Source of the DNA: Nephrotoma appendiculata
Taxonomy: Eukaryota > Arthropoda > Insecta > Diptera > Tipulidae
Assembly (NCBI GenBank): GCA_947310385.1
Contig: OX371225.1
Coordinates: 69,329,571 to 69,393,570 of the forward strand
DNA length: 64,000 nucleotides
Direction: 5' to 3'
Shown here in pieces: positions 10,122-21,999 of this stretch. The position numbers were made by a program, and so were the translations under genes. Under the pieces are notes generated by a model. It was not told the origin of the DNA, did no database searches, and saw only the letters and a program-made list of their open reading frames with translations. Each line of letters begins with the position of its first letter. Position 1 is the stretch's first letter.

Positions 10122-13100
10122 TTATTATGTAATATTATGTGTATGTACTCTCTCTCATTTTTATCAATGCTTAAATATTTGTCTTACTATTGTTCTTCTT
10201 TTTAACAAATTTTTGTTCGGAGTCGAAATTTTAATTATTATTTTGTATACAAATACACATTACACAGTTATGTATATAATTTTTTCTGTTGAGAGTTATT
10301 ATAAATTTCATTCATTCACTCATTTATCTAGTTTATATTTTATCATTTATTAATTTAATGTTTAATTACTACTTTTTTATTAATGTTTTATTATTATTAT
10401 TATTGTTATTGTTATTATTTAAATTGTTATTATTCCTAAATTTCGGTAAACGATTATACCCCATTCATATTCTTCCCTTCTCAAATCATAATATATTAAT
10501 GAGCTTGTCCATCGTCAGTACTTTTAACCTTTATATTTAGCAATGATGGATAGCTGTAACATTGTTTCATGCTCCTTGGACATAAGAAACATTGTGTTGA
10601 AGTCTTCATTACCTAATAATGATCATTCTTTTAATTTTTGCCATTTAAACCCTGGTAGCCTAGTGGCCAACTTTGATGAGCTGAAATTGATTGTTAAAGA
10701 TATTCCGTTCCATATAATAGGTATTTCTGAAACCTGGTTTAAGTCTAAACATTATAATCAACATTTTCAATTGGACAATTATACATTATTTCGTAAAGAT
10801 CGTGCACGTCGGCGTGGTGGTGGTGTCGCTACATACATTAATAATAAATTAAACTCTAAAATTATTTATACTAATGCTCGTGATGCTTATTTTGATGTAA
10901 TGTTTATTGAAATTACAAACCAATCCAATCAGAAGGTTGTTGTGGGTTTAGTTTATAGCCCACCTAAAATGGATATCATCAATGAACTGGAAACTATTCT
11001 GAATGATATTATGGTTATGTATGATGAAGTTATTATTGTGGGGGATTTTAATGTAGATTGTCTGGTTGCAACGCCTGCAACTAAGAGACTAAAATCTTTG
11101 ATGTCATCTTTTGGCCTTTGTTTAATATCAAAGGAAGCCACTAATTTTGTGGGAAACTCATCTACTCTAATTGACTTGGCATTTACTAACTGCCCAGCCA
11201 ATATTAAAAGATTCACTCAAATATCTGTGCCGGGCATTGCTACTAGTCATGACATGATCTATGGGTCTTAAGCTTTTTCAGTTACTGGAAATGCAAGAAA
11301 ACAATATCGGTTCATAAGGGATTTACGAAACATCGATAATGATCAGTTACTTAGGGCTGCTTACTCCTTAAATTGGTCTCGACTCTATTGTCTGTGTGAT
11401 GTTAATGATCAACTGTCCGTTCTCAATGATTTTATACTACACCTCCTTGATAGCTTTGCACCTCTTAAAAGGGTTCTGGTAAGACGTGATGTGTCAAGCT
11501 TTCATTTCAGTTCGGTAATTCTGCGGTATCGTAATATTCGTGATTACTTACATGAAAACTGGAAGCATCATAAAACTGAATCTAATCGGCTTGAATATAC
11601 CAGAGCAAGAAATAAAGTAAATGGAATGATCAAAACATCTAAAAAACAATTTTATAAAGAACGATTCAGCAACCGAGTTTCTAGTAAAGTATTTTGGAAA
11701 AATTATAATAAGTATATAAATCCCTCAATTGTTGAACCCGATTGTGAAATTAGTCCTAGTGAGTTTAACGAATATTTTGGTTCGGTATTTGTACGAAGTA
11801 GTGGACATTCCAATCAAAATGCACTACACTATAGTTCAGACGAAAGTGCCTTCTATTTTCATAATGTTTCGGTAGATGAAGTATGCATTCAACTGGGTAA
11901 TATTAAATCAAACGCTGTTGGAGCGGATGGAATAGTCCGAAGTTTTGTTAAGCTATTATTGCCAGTCTTGTCGCCCTACTTAACATATGTATTGGATTCA
12001 AGCCTTACTAAATCTGTGTTCCCAGATGCATGGAAAATTGCTCGGATTACTCCAATTCCTAAAATCCGCCACCCAGTTATTGTAAATGATTTTCGCCCGA
12101 TTAGCATTTTACCAATATTGTCAAAAATATTTGAAGAGATAATTAAATCTCAAATTTCCACATTTATATCTAAAGAAAATTTACTAAGCAAGTATCAGTC
12201 GGGATTTCGTGTGAACCATAGTACTACTACAGCGCTTTTGAAGGTCGTTGATGACATTACTTCTGGTATTGAAGATGGTAACGTTGGTATATTGGTTTTG
12301 TTAGACTTCTCCAAACCGTTTGAAGAGGTAGATCATTTTTTGTTAGTGTCAAAGCTGTGTTACGAATATGGTTTTTCAGAAAGTGCTTGTAATCTAATAT
12401 TTTCTTATTTAAACTTACGACAACAGTCCGTAAAATATAATGGTAGTTCCAGCAACTCAACACCTGTTTCATCTGGTGTACCGCAAGGCTCCATTTTGGG
12501 ACCTTTATTGTTTTCAATGTATATAAACCAAGTGTGTCATGTTATTGAGCAAACTAAAGATACTGGCTATCACCTTTACGCTGATGATCTACAATTATAT
12601 TCCTTTGGTAAGCTGGATGATCTGGATAGCGTGGTAAATAATTTAAATACGACTTTAAAGAATATTTTAGATTGGACGCTAGCGCATAAACTTCAAATCA
12701 ATCCCACAAAATCTCAAGCTATTATCTTATCTAATAGTACACGAGTCATTAGACCTACTAATTATCTTGTAGTTGATAATCATAAAATTGAATTTTATGA
12801 CCACGTAAAAAGCTTAGGTCTGATTATTGACAGTAAGTTAAACTGGACAGCTCATGTAAATAGTTTATGTGGTAAAATTTATGGAATATTAGGTAGGTTG
12901 TGGAGTACAGCCAAACTAATTGAACAAAACGTTAAAATGCACATTATTCGTACATTAGTAGGGCCAATAATACTGTGCATCAATATACTCAGAATGCTCC
13001 AAGAAATCATTTATGAAATTAAATGTTGCTTTTAACGCTTGTCTACTCGTAGATACGTGTTCTCGAAAAGAATTGGTGACTCTATATCTTTACTTTCAAA

Positions 13101-13684
13101 CTTGACATTTAACATGAGCTTGAGAAAATACCTTGAGTTCTTGACGTTAACTGTCATGTTTAATTTAATACTTAAGAAGAACCCACGCTATCTTTATGAA
13201 AATCTCAACTTTAGCTTATCACAGCGTACAATCAATTTAAATCTGCCCAGGTCGTGTAGGTCGAAGCCAAGACGCCGTTCTTTTTTTGTTAATGGAGTAA
13301 AATTGTGGAACAATGCTGACCCATCTGTCAAAGCTGCGTCAAATTTGATTAATTTCAAGAAGATGTATATGGATAGCTATAGTATATTGTGATTTGATCC
13401 TTTTTCCTTTTCTTTCCTATCCTATTTTCCGCATCCTTTTGAAGTTTAGTTATTATTATTATTATTCATTATTATTATTATTATAATTAATTATTGTTAT
13501 ATTTTAGTTTTAATTGTTAGTATAATTGATTACTGTTATTTATAAGTCTTATATGTATTACTAATTCCTTTACATTTTGTACTGCGTTACACAAAAGAAA
13601 ATATTATGTTTATTATATGATATTGTAAAAAGGTCTTGGCCTTACTTGTGTAAATAATTAATTAAAAATAAATAAATAAATAAA
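10122..13684 (+). mobile_element. Jockey/CR1-like non-LTR retrotransposon
   Basis: Inserted in copy A of the duplication. Copy B at 23815-23840 shows the empty site, reading straight from TTAATATATT into CCCCTGTATATAA. A short target duplication AATATA is visible at 10116-10121 and 13685-13690. The element has a 5' region of about 420 bp with no recognisable ORF1, an endonuclease-RT ORF, a 3' untranslated part with ATT repeats, the stretch AAGGTCTTGGCCTTACTTGT, and ends in a TAAA-repeat tail. The insertion is younger than the duplication, or was lost cleanly from copy B, which is less likely. Confidence 0.92.
10543..13392 (+). pseudogene. Endonuclease-reverse transcriptase ORF2 of the non-LTR element
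   Basis: Nearly intact. 10543-11271: AP-type endonuclease with GISETWF, VYSPP, IIVGDFNVD and SHDMIYGS. A single TAA at 11269-11271 breaks the frame, which then continues open in the same frame through 11491 to 13035. RT motifs: TPIPKI, NDFRPISILPILSKIFE, SGFR, LVLLDFSK (first catalytic Asp), SGVPQGSILGPLLF and YHLYADDLQLYS (the catalytic YADD, intact). Small frameshifts near 12980-13050, then a typical C-terminal piece (RSFFVNGVKLWNN) to 13392. One nonsense codon plus the 3' shifts make it non-functional, but it is recent. Confidence 0.93.
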
Positions 13685-13699
13685 AATATACCCCTGTAT

Positions 13700-15110
13700 A
13701 TAAGGCATTATGACATAATTTTTGGTCGTAAAGTACAGACCCCCTATTTATTTTTTACCGGCCATTATACATCTTAATTTTGTTTCTTAAAGAAAATGCG
13801 GCCCTGTACAGCCCAGGCGGTTTGATTGATTGGGATGAAACTGTATAATGATAAGGTGTTCCTCCAAATTAGGAGATCACAGTAATTTTTCTCCAGAATC
13901 TGTCCACCGGAAGTACTGCTTCCACAGGAGCTTTTCCGGTTTTTTACAAAATATATTGAAAGGTACTTATACAAAACTCCGGTGCCTATACATCTAAGAC
14001 AGATTGATTGATCCAAACAAAACTTCTTAAATAAGCTTTTTCATATGAAGGCTTTCATAGCAACTTTCTCGGTCCAAATAATTGTACAAAAATTTAAGAG
14101 AAAATTACGTTTTTTGACAAAAACCTGTTCTTCTTCGAAAATGCGGCTCTGTTCAGCCCAGGCGGATTGGTTAACTGGCATGAAACTCCACAGCTAAACA
14201 TTTTCTACAAACTGGAAAATCCCAGTGAACTTTAGCTGAAATAGGTTCACCGAAAATGACAGCTTCCTCAGAAGCTTTTCGTTTTTTGCAAAATAGTTTG
14301 CAAAAAATCGGCCCCTATAGATCAGAGACGGATTGGTTGGTCGGAATGAAACTACATGCTTAACCTTTTACCATAAATTTGGAGATTTCAGTGATGTTTT
14401 CCAAAAACTGGAAGAGGCATCTATATATGAGATTTTTCGTTTTATCCAAATATTTTTAAGATTATCTCAATTCTGACAAAATCGGTTCAGATCAATTTTC
14501 CAAAACTTAAGCAGTAAATTGATTTTTGACGAAACCCCTGTTTTACTCTGAAAATGAAAATTTTTGTCCTCGAGTTTTTTTTACTAAATGTCTCTGTCTT
14601 CTCTACAGCTCAGATGTTTTGATTGGTCAGAGTAAAACCTTAAAATGAAGCTTTTGATATAGATCAGAAGATTCTAGTGATTTTTGGCCGAAATCGGTCC
14701 ACCGGAACTGGCAATTTTCATAGAACCTTTTTTAAATATTTTCAAAATTATACATAGCAATTACGAAAAAACGAATGCAAAAATTGTAAATTGAATTTCA
14801 AACAAAATTAGTTCAGTTTATATTTAAAGTTTTACCGGAAATGACATGTTTTACTAAAAAAAATATTTCAATAAAATTTCGTATCTATACAGACCAATTA
14901 GATTATCTATTCGGAAACAACTTCATACTGAAACTTTTTCCATAAATTGGGAGAACTATGCGATGTAGTGAGCATCTGCGCTGGTACGCAGCAGTGGCAG
15001 ATTCCTAGGAGCTTTTCAACTTCTATAATGAATATTAAATTTTTAACAAGGGTTGACGTTGTTGGTTTTATGAAATTTAAGCAAGTTCAATTTTTCGTTT
15101 TAAAAATTAA
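13700..15110. repeat. Decayed noncoding repeats with AGCCCAGGCGGATTGG-type cores
   Basis: Six diverged repeats begin near 13800, 13985, 14148, 14313, 14608 and 14887. Each starts with a CTnTACAGCCCAGGCGGATTGGTT-like core, followed by GGATGAAACT, then CCAGTGA and CACCGGAA...GACAGCTTTC blocks. Spacing is 160-300 bp. Related single copies occur at about 32045 and 41890. No coding frame is conserved. Copy B carries the same array at 23930-25560. Confidence 0.7.
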
Positions 15111-15180
15111 CTATAGTGTATTCAAGATCTATGTTGGTTTGTCGTAAAAAAAATCGGGTGTTGGCTACAACAAATAACAC

Positions 15181-15221
15181 TCCCCCCCCCCCCCCCTTCC
15201 CATATGTTTAACTTTCAAAAG

Positions 15222-15302
<81 letters not shown>
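15181..15302. repeat. Poly-C tract and TA microsatellite
   Basis: A run of about 15 C at 15182-15196, then about 80 bp of pure TA repeats from about 15222 to 15301. The TA run abuts the start of a Ty3/Gypsy LTR; some elements of the 17.6/297 group are known to prefer TATA targets. Confidence 0.97.
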
Positions 15303-15306
<4 letters not shown>

Positions 15307-15645
15307 TAAATTCCTAAGATCATCTAACAAGAGATATTGCAAGATAGAAAGACACAACATCAGCATAACAGGCGGGTCAACAACTCAACTTGTCATTCAA
15401 CAAATCGTGAGAAATGCATAACAAGCAAACAAACAGTAATTTTCCACTCGCTTAGCTTGTAATTAGATTCTTTTAAAATGAATAGATAAATAGTGCTAAG
15501 AAAGATAACTAAGTTAGTCTTAAGAAGAATTTGAATCAGAGTAATCAAAAAATTGTTAAATAAAGCGAAGAGAATAGAATCAATTTAAGATTTTTATTTT
15601 ATTGTTATGTGGACTTGAGATCCATAAATGGCGCAGCCGTGTGGT
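15303..15645 (+). mobile_element. Ty3/Gypsy 5' LTR and primer-binding site
   Basis: About 325 bp without coding potential, followed at 15629 by TGGCGCAGCCGTGTGG, which fits the primer-binding site (TGGCGC-start) of insect 17.6/297-type elements. AATAAA is present near 15560. The exact LTR start, next to the TA repeat, cannot be fixed because the 3' LTR is missing. Confidence 0.6.
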
Positions 15646-17421
15646 GTTTTTTGTTAATAAAGTGAAGTCTATAAAGTGCCAGAACTTATGAATAAAAACA
15701 ATCGAAAAGTAAACTCATCAAGTTAGTGTCAAAGTGATATATCTTGAACTCTCCAGCTGAAGGTTTTCTCAAGAAGTATAAACCGCTAAGAGGAGTCGTA
15801 GTTTCGCCACAATTCAACTATCAACGCAATCCGAACCAGCACAAGACAACACGGAATTCAACGCACCACAAGATAGACGAGGAGTTCCAGAACTGCAGGT
15901 AAGAAATTTTATTTTTACATTTGAGGTTCAATAAATTCAGCCACATTAAACCTTAGTTCGTCTCTTTGAGGCCACAGCATATACCTAATGTTTTTACATT
16001 TTGATCTTCTGGTGATTTCAAATTTCATCAATTCTCAATTTTCCTCCGGAACTGTTTGTAGTACCCCTCTTGAATTGCTACACAATTCTCTAAGGTTGAA
16101 ACTTTCACATTTCAACAATTTAATTAACTCGTTCTGCAAGATCAATTTATTCAGTAAATTTACAAATTTAATTCGTGCACTACAAGATAGATACGAGCGA
16201 TTTTTGGCAGTTTGCAGAATAAATAATTATTGTTATTTAACTAAGTTGTTATCCCATAACTTCGAAAAGCTAATCAGTGCGATCAAACGGTGAATTATAA
16301 CAAGCAAGCTTTAGCATATTTAAATAAAACTGAACAGGAAAAAATTCCAACTCAGTCACCCCCCACCCACTCCAACGGATTCTAGATCCGATAAAATCAA
16401 TTCCAAATTTCGATGGAAATCGAAAACAGCTAGTGTCATGGCTGAAAACAGTCGAAAACACTCTAGCGTTCTTCGACCCAATGGTCCAAGAACAGCAATT
16501 AAAAATTTACTGGCAAGCAGTACAAAACAAAATCGAAGGCAAAGCCAAAGATATTCTTTGCTTAGTCGGAAACCCTCAAACTTTTCTAGAAATCAAGCAA
16601 ATATTAACGGAAGCTCTTGGTGATAAACAAGAGCTATCCTTTTACAAGTCCCAACTTTGGGCAACACAACAGTCAGACAACATGTCAATTCATGCATACT
16701 ATAATAAAACAAAAGAGATTTTCCAGATTATTAAAACCTTGGCCAAACAAAACCCAATTTATAATATGTCATGGGTAGCAATCAGTGCATTTATTGTGTT
16801 ACGGCTACCGAATAGTCAATATCGATTTAGAGGGTGCTGACCAATTTTAAAAATGACAATACTTTTGTCGATAGTATTGCATTTTATAACTCACCCAAAG
16901 ATCAGGTTTGTGTTGGTTGCTGTATACTCGTGTCAATAAATTGTATATACCTCGTATATAAAGTACATACCTACCTAAACATTAAATGTATTGTATATAA
17001 AAACAATTATACTAATTTACATACTTTACTGTGACGACAGAATGGGATGGTAGTACATACCAGTATAATGAAAAATGATTTATGGAAGTACAGTCATGTG
17101 CAAAATAATAGTAGTGTGTACCTGTATTATAGATTTTGTGTTTACAAAAATATCCTTTCATGATTTAACTGAAATCTATTATCAAAATGAATTTTTTAAT
17201 GTCCACTGAACATAAACCAAACGCTATTTGTAATTTTTTCTCAAACAAGTTCGGGATTCCCCTTATGTTCGATTGTCAGTCTAAATTTTTATGTTCCAAA
17301 TAATAGTAGTCTCTTATTGATTATTGTTTAAAATAGAGGTGATCAAGAATAGCGGTTCGGAAATAATAAGATAAATAAAATTATAAAAATTTGATAAAAA
17401 AAAATAATTATTTAAATAATA

Positions 17422-18365
17422 ATGGGCCGGTGAAAGCATTGTTCTGAAAAGCGAAGAGATTTAAATAAAAAATCAATCAAAGAAGGAAAAACATATAAAT
17501 TTATCCAGTTAAGAAATTTTAAATTCGTCTGTATTACTTTAACAATTTTCGGCTTTTTTATAGACAAATATTATTTTCTATGACAATCACAATGTTTGAG
17601 ACCTTTCGGGCCACCAAAAACAAAGAGGTCATTACAACACATTACTTACAATATCTCTACCATAAAGTAGAAAATTCATTCCCCCCCCCCCCCCCATTTT
17701 TAACCCCAAGGGTACTTGTGTGTTCAAAGCCACACAACCCTTTACAAATTGTGAACTTCCTCAAGTTTCCTTTTGGTAGTTTGGTTTCGTACTGATAAAA
17801 ATTGGTCTACTCATCAGGTTGCAACGACCAAACTACAAAAATTTACCTCTTGCTTCACACCAATAGTATGAAACAAGAACACGTCGATTTAGCGAATTAT
17901 ACCACTAAATCAGAAAACTTGTGGAACTTCTCATTTTTGTATGTGTGTAAGCCCACACTAATATAAATTAAGAAATTTTAAATTCGTCTGTAAATTTTAA
18001 ATTCGTCTGTAAATTGTTAAAGTAATACAGACGAATTTAAAATTTCTTAATTTATATTAGTGTGGGCTTATACCTCAACAATTAGAAAACGTCTTTTAGC
18101 AGCAAATTTAAAAAAGTTGAGGCCTAGGAAGGCGCCTTTTTTAAATAAGCGATAAGTGAAGGCGCGTATAACTTATGCCAAAAATCATCAAAATTGGCCC
18201 CTTGAAAAATGGCGTAATATTTTATTTACGGACGAGTCCAAAATGGTTCTCTTTGGCGGTAGTAGCCTTCAGTATGTCCGAAGACCACCGATGACTGAAT
18301 TCCGACCACAATACAAACATATCTACGTTCCAAAATATCTCATATATGAATTAAAAATTTCATAA
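17422..18365 (+). pseudogene. Tc1-like transposase, two pieces
   Basis: The first piece, 17422-17502, starts at an ATG and, past an early stop, reads KHCSEKRRDLN...IKEGKTYKFIQ, the first DNA-binding helix-turn-helix of Tc1-type transposases. The second, from about 18076, has RKRLLAANLK and ARITYAKNHQNWPLEKWRN, then ILFTDESKMVLFGGSSLQYVRRPP, the first catalytic Asp block, to 18365. The remaining catalytic D and D/E are deleted before the right terminal repeat. Inactive. Confidence 0.85.
17503..18071. repeat. Inverted-repeat segment inside the Tc1 element
   Basis: The block TAAGAAATTTTAAATTCGTC occurs at 17505 (+), again at about 17969 (+), and inverted at about 18031-18050. Arms 17947-17992 and 18025-18071 form a long near-perfect hairpin starting AAGCCCACACTAATATAAAT. 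The segment also contains a poly-C run at 17682-17695. It separates the two transposase pieces, so it is an insertion or a fold-back rearrangement younger than the Tc1. Confidence 0.75.
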
Positions 18366-20289
18366 TATAGCGAAATTATTCGATCACTACTATTATTTCG
18401 CACACGACTGTATATATAATGATTGCACATTGGTAGTATATAGGAAAGCTGGATATTTTTTTTTCTCTCGATCGTACGATTTTCGTTATGTACCCAACAA
18501 TATTCGCAATTATGAATACCTTATATACATGACCAAAGATTCATCTTGGCTTTAGAATAATTTTAGTATAATTAGTGAGGCCATCGTGATAACGTGTAAG
18601 CTGAATCTAAAGTGTGTGTATTTGATAATTATACTAGTAATTATAATTATTCAAAAAAAAAATATTTAATAGTAATTGAGATAGTAAGAATGTCTAAACC
18701 GTAAACAGCAAGGCCAAACGGTTTTAATCCTATCTACTGTATATAAGTAAGCTCGGTTTGTTTTTTTCTATGGAATTTTTTGTCAATTCCAATTTTTTTG
18801 TTCTATATTGGTGATAAAGGCTGTGAATATTTGAAATCAACCTGAAATCGCGGGTAAAGGGGACAAAAGGCCTAACGGTGGCCTCAATAAAGCGTTACCT
18901 GAGTAGAGCGTTACCTGAAGAAATCGTATTAAAATAGTCACATCAATTAAAGAATTATTAGCCTCTTTAACGTGGGAAACGGAAGTTCCACTATCAATAG
19001 GGACGATAGCGGGAATAATTTTATAGCGGTAACCGAACGGTACTTCAATCCGTACCACTCATATCGTACTACTCGTATGTTTATGTACAGAATTTGGATA
19101 CAACGGAAGTTCTTATAATGAACATGTGATTCACAGTTAAAAAAAAAACCTAGTCTGTCATTTCGAGATACAAAAAAATATATATATAGTATCTAGTTTT
19201 ATTGATATCTAAGTTAAGCTAATAAAAAAAAAATAACATAAGATTTAGTGAAAAAAATGTATATATAAAAAAAAAGAAAATTGATCAAAAAAGCAAAATT
19301 TGAAGAAAAAAAAATTATAAGAAAGAAAAGTTTGTTAAGTGTAAGCGTTAATACTGCAAAAAGAAAGTGTATGAAAGTGTAGGATTGAGTTTAACATTTT
19401 TTGTTTCACAGCCACATAGTATTACCAACGAGTACTCTGCGGAAAAAACTGGGTGAGTTTAATTGTAAGCTTTATTATACATATACATATATAATCCATT
19501 CATCCACTTTCACGATTATATTCAAAATTATACAATACGATATACAAATTTTTCTTTTGGATCTTTCTATGTTAGTGAAATACATATTATCAATTTTTTT
19601 TATTAAATTTTATTAAATTACTCGTAATTTTCCATAAATTTGTACGATGGATATTTTAATATTGATGTTCGTTGTCATTTTCCATAAATAAATTTTGTTT
19701 GTTGTTATAATGGAGTAAATTTTGTTTTAAGTATTGGTCAATGGTGTTGTTGTCAATTGGGAGGATGCGTCAAATTGTTTGCCTGGTAGTGAATTTTGAA
19801 ATAACGCAATGGTTTGTACGGCCCCATCATTCTTGTGTCGGCAAATGAACCCCAATTTTCCACTGACGTCTACCCGACTCGATTGTGTTAGCCGGACATA
19901 AGGGGCCCGTAACAATTGAAGAGGATGCTCACGCAGCATTCATTACAGGATTAAAAAAGCCTTATTTCGGGTTCTATCAAGCAGCAAAACCCAAAACTCT
20001 AGAGAACGCATACGCGTTTCTGTGCAAGTTAAGCGCAAATGAGAGAATCTCAAATAATTCAAAAAAAAATAACTGAGATAAAAACTCAGAGTCAAAATAG
20101 AAGACACCAATATTACTTCAAGGAAAAGAAACCTCTGGGGTCAGTTCAAGATAATTCCAAACCAATTCCAATGGACATAGATTCGACACTCAGATCGAAG
20201 AAAACTTCGAACAGCAGAATGATATATAATCACGAAATCCCAGAAGAATCTGCAGAACCGACCAATACAAATTCGGAGGAGGACAATTT

Positions 20290-21095
20290 TTGGGAAGAAC
20301 GGGGATCAGATACCGAAGGTTAACCTTCTTACCCTACCTCAAATGCTATAATAAAGTAAATAACAAAACAATATTATTATTAATTGACACTGGGGCCAAT
20401 AAAAACATAATAAGGCCTAACATCATCCCAAAAAATCTCCTAGAATCTGAAACAGCAACAGTAAAAACTGTTATAGGGACACATAACCTATCCAAAAAAG
20501 GGAAGATTAATTTTCTTGGCTTCAACTTACTGAAACAATCTTATTATGAACTCTATTTTCACAAATTTTTTTACGGCATTCTAGGGTCCCAGTCCATGGC
20601 GGCAATGAACGCAAAAATCGATTATAAATCAAATACGATATCCCTAAATAATAAAATATGCAAATTTTACCGTTATTACCCTACAAAAAATTTCTATAAC
20701 CACACAGTAACGTTTAATGCTAAATGACGAAATTACAATATTGCCAGGTATATACAGGGCCGAAAATTTTCAAACTACTGTCGAAATAACGACAGACAGT
20801 CCGGAACCACCTTCAAAATTATGTAGATTAGGGTTAATAGTAAACAATTTCGAAGCAATCGAACCAATTCCAATCAACGTGAATACAGCAGTGGACAAAA
20901 ACGCAATTGAAAATCTAATTCGAACGAAACATTTAAGTAAAATCGAAAAAGAAATGCTCATAGAAACAATTAACAAAAATCAAGTGGTACTGTTGAGACA
21001 ATGAGAAAAACTTTCATCCTCATCTGTAATCAAGAACAAAATAGTAACAAAGGACGAAAATCCAGTTCATACGAAAAGAGCCATCTCACTCGATT
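20290..21095 (+). pseudogene. Ty3/Gypsy protease and pol start, truncated
   Basis: Overlaps the end of gag, as is usual for a frameshifted pol. TILLLIDTGANKNIIRP is the retropepsin active site (D-T-G), followed by GILGSQSMAAMNAKIDY. A second frame from 20717 (PGIYRAENFQTTVEI, then IENLIRTKHLSKIEKEML) is the linker before RT. The frame breaks at 21001 and the pol signal is lost near 21095. RT, RNase H and integrase are absent. Confidence 0.85.
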
Positions 21096-21194
21096 AGATT
21101 TGATGAAGCCGATAATATCGCTACCTCCGAGAAGTTGCTTTATTTCGTGGTTCGTGCGAACAGCTATTCATTGCTCGCAACTTTAATAGGACCA

Positions 21195-21488
21195 AAAATT
21201 CAACAGATGACCTTCCTTTCGAAGGTAGACCATAAATTACAGTCGTTAGAGGTCATGGTCCCGCTTTCGCTTCCGAAAGTCAGCACAGGTCTTATGAGTG
21301 CTTTATAAAGTGCGAGCTTGCACGACTGCGATAGGTGTTTAGATTGCAATAATTTTGATTCGGCGTAGAAAACTCGTTCTCCAGGCTTTTATTTGTGCCT
21401 GCATATCATTCAAGGATGTTATAAGTGACCCGAGGTATTTAAAGTTTTTGACACTATCAAAGTTATGGTCGCCAATTTCGAGATTTGC
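21195..21488 (-). pseudogene. Non-LTR RT fragment, NFKYLGSLIT type
   Basis: Minus-strand reading gives IGDHNFDSVKNFKYLGSLIT followed by NDMQAQIKAWRT, the conserved RT thumb region of a widespread insect non-LTR group (the YLGSLVT motif). It ends exactly at the left edge of duplication copy B. Frameshifted and short. A plus-strand fragment of a similar RT lies at 46926-47060. Confidence 0.65.
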
Positions 21489-21999
21489 CATAATACACGG
21501 AGGGAAATTTTTCCTCTACAGCTGATGTTTGGAAATTTTAATTTTAGTACAACATGACAGATTAACATGTTGGCTGCAAGGGGGACTATATGGAGGCTTA
21601 CAATCGTGGGGACGACCCATCTGAGAGATGTCTCATTTTCAAGTCGGGCACTAACCGTTATATGTTCAGCCGAACAGTTTGCTTTTAACACATAAGTTTT
21701 TGTATTTTTAATATATCAACAACACATAATATCAATTTACCGAAACGTTTAATACAAGATGAATTAGCATATTACGAAAAGTTAACATAGTTTATTTTGT
21801 ATTGACACGTTTTAGCATAAGTTGATTTACTTTTTGGTATAAATTTATATACGCTGTATATAAGGTGAAATGAACTATAAAATAAAGCAGAATTACTTTC
21901 GCAATATTCGAATTAAGTATTATCTCTAATTAATAAAACCCGACCAATGGTAACACCAACGGTAACTGTCGAACACACTAGGAGAAACATTATACATGG

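Larger units (their letters stand above)
6867..15118. repeat. Segmental duplication, copy A
   Basis: Near-identical to 21489-25692 in the same orientation. Matching blocks are 6867-9209 with 21489-23748, about 10086-10123 with about 23800-23836, and 13691 to about 15118 with 23837-25692. Copy A contains two things copy B lacks: 9210 to about 10085 (second exon of a peptide gene and flank) and the non-LTR insertion at 10122-13684. Copy B contains a solo LTR absent here. Left edges diverge abruptly before CATAATACACGG. Confidence 0.95.
17091..18410 (+). mobile_element. Tc1-like DNA transposon, disrupted
   Basis: Terminal inverted repeats 17091-17116 and 18385-18410 match at 24 of 26 bases (CAGTCATGTGCAAAATAATA... 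and its complement), flanked by TA on both sides. Inside are two transposase fragments separated by an inverted-repeat segment at 17503-18071. This is the third level of nesting: Gypsy, LTR-type insertion, Tc1. Confidence 0.93.
16797..19914. mobile_element. LTR-ended insertion in gag, with nested Tc1 element
   Basis: Begins TGTTACGG and ends CCCGTAACA (8-bp terminal inverted repeat, TG...CA), flanked by ATTG at 16793-16796 and 19915-19918, a 4-bp target duplication. Removing the nested Tc1 (1320 bp) leaves about 1.8 kb. I found no repeat between its two ends and no gag-pol coding, so it is best read as a long solo LTR. A TATATAA signal occurs near 18740. The remainder is AT-rich, with several short unexplained GC-richer stretches at 18840-19060. 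Confidence 0.8.
16391..20325 (+). pseudogene. Ty3/Gypsy gag, split by a 3.1 kb insertion
   Basis: The 5' part, 16391-16796, shows the insect Gypsy capsid pattern (SWLKTVENTLAFFD, QNKIEGKAKDIL, ALGDKQELSFYKSQLW, MSIHAYYNKTKEI). It stops at the inserted element (16797-19914). The 3' part resumes at 19915-19918 with HAAFITGLKKPYFGFYQAA and ALENAYAFLCKL-like sequence, in the same frame if the insertion and one copy of the ATTG duplication are ignored. The end of gag is a polar, Lys-rich and acidic tail to 20325; no zinc knuckle is seen, as is usual for this group. Gag forms the particle in which the element is reverse transcribed. Confidence 0.88.

Noticed and set aside
10289..10540. Leu/Ile/Phe-rich frame upstream of the non-LTR ORF
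   Set aside because: Poly-TTA/ATT low complexity; no ORF1 motif, and hydrophobic runs are expected from T-rich DNA.
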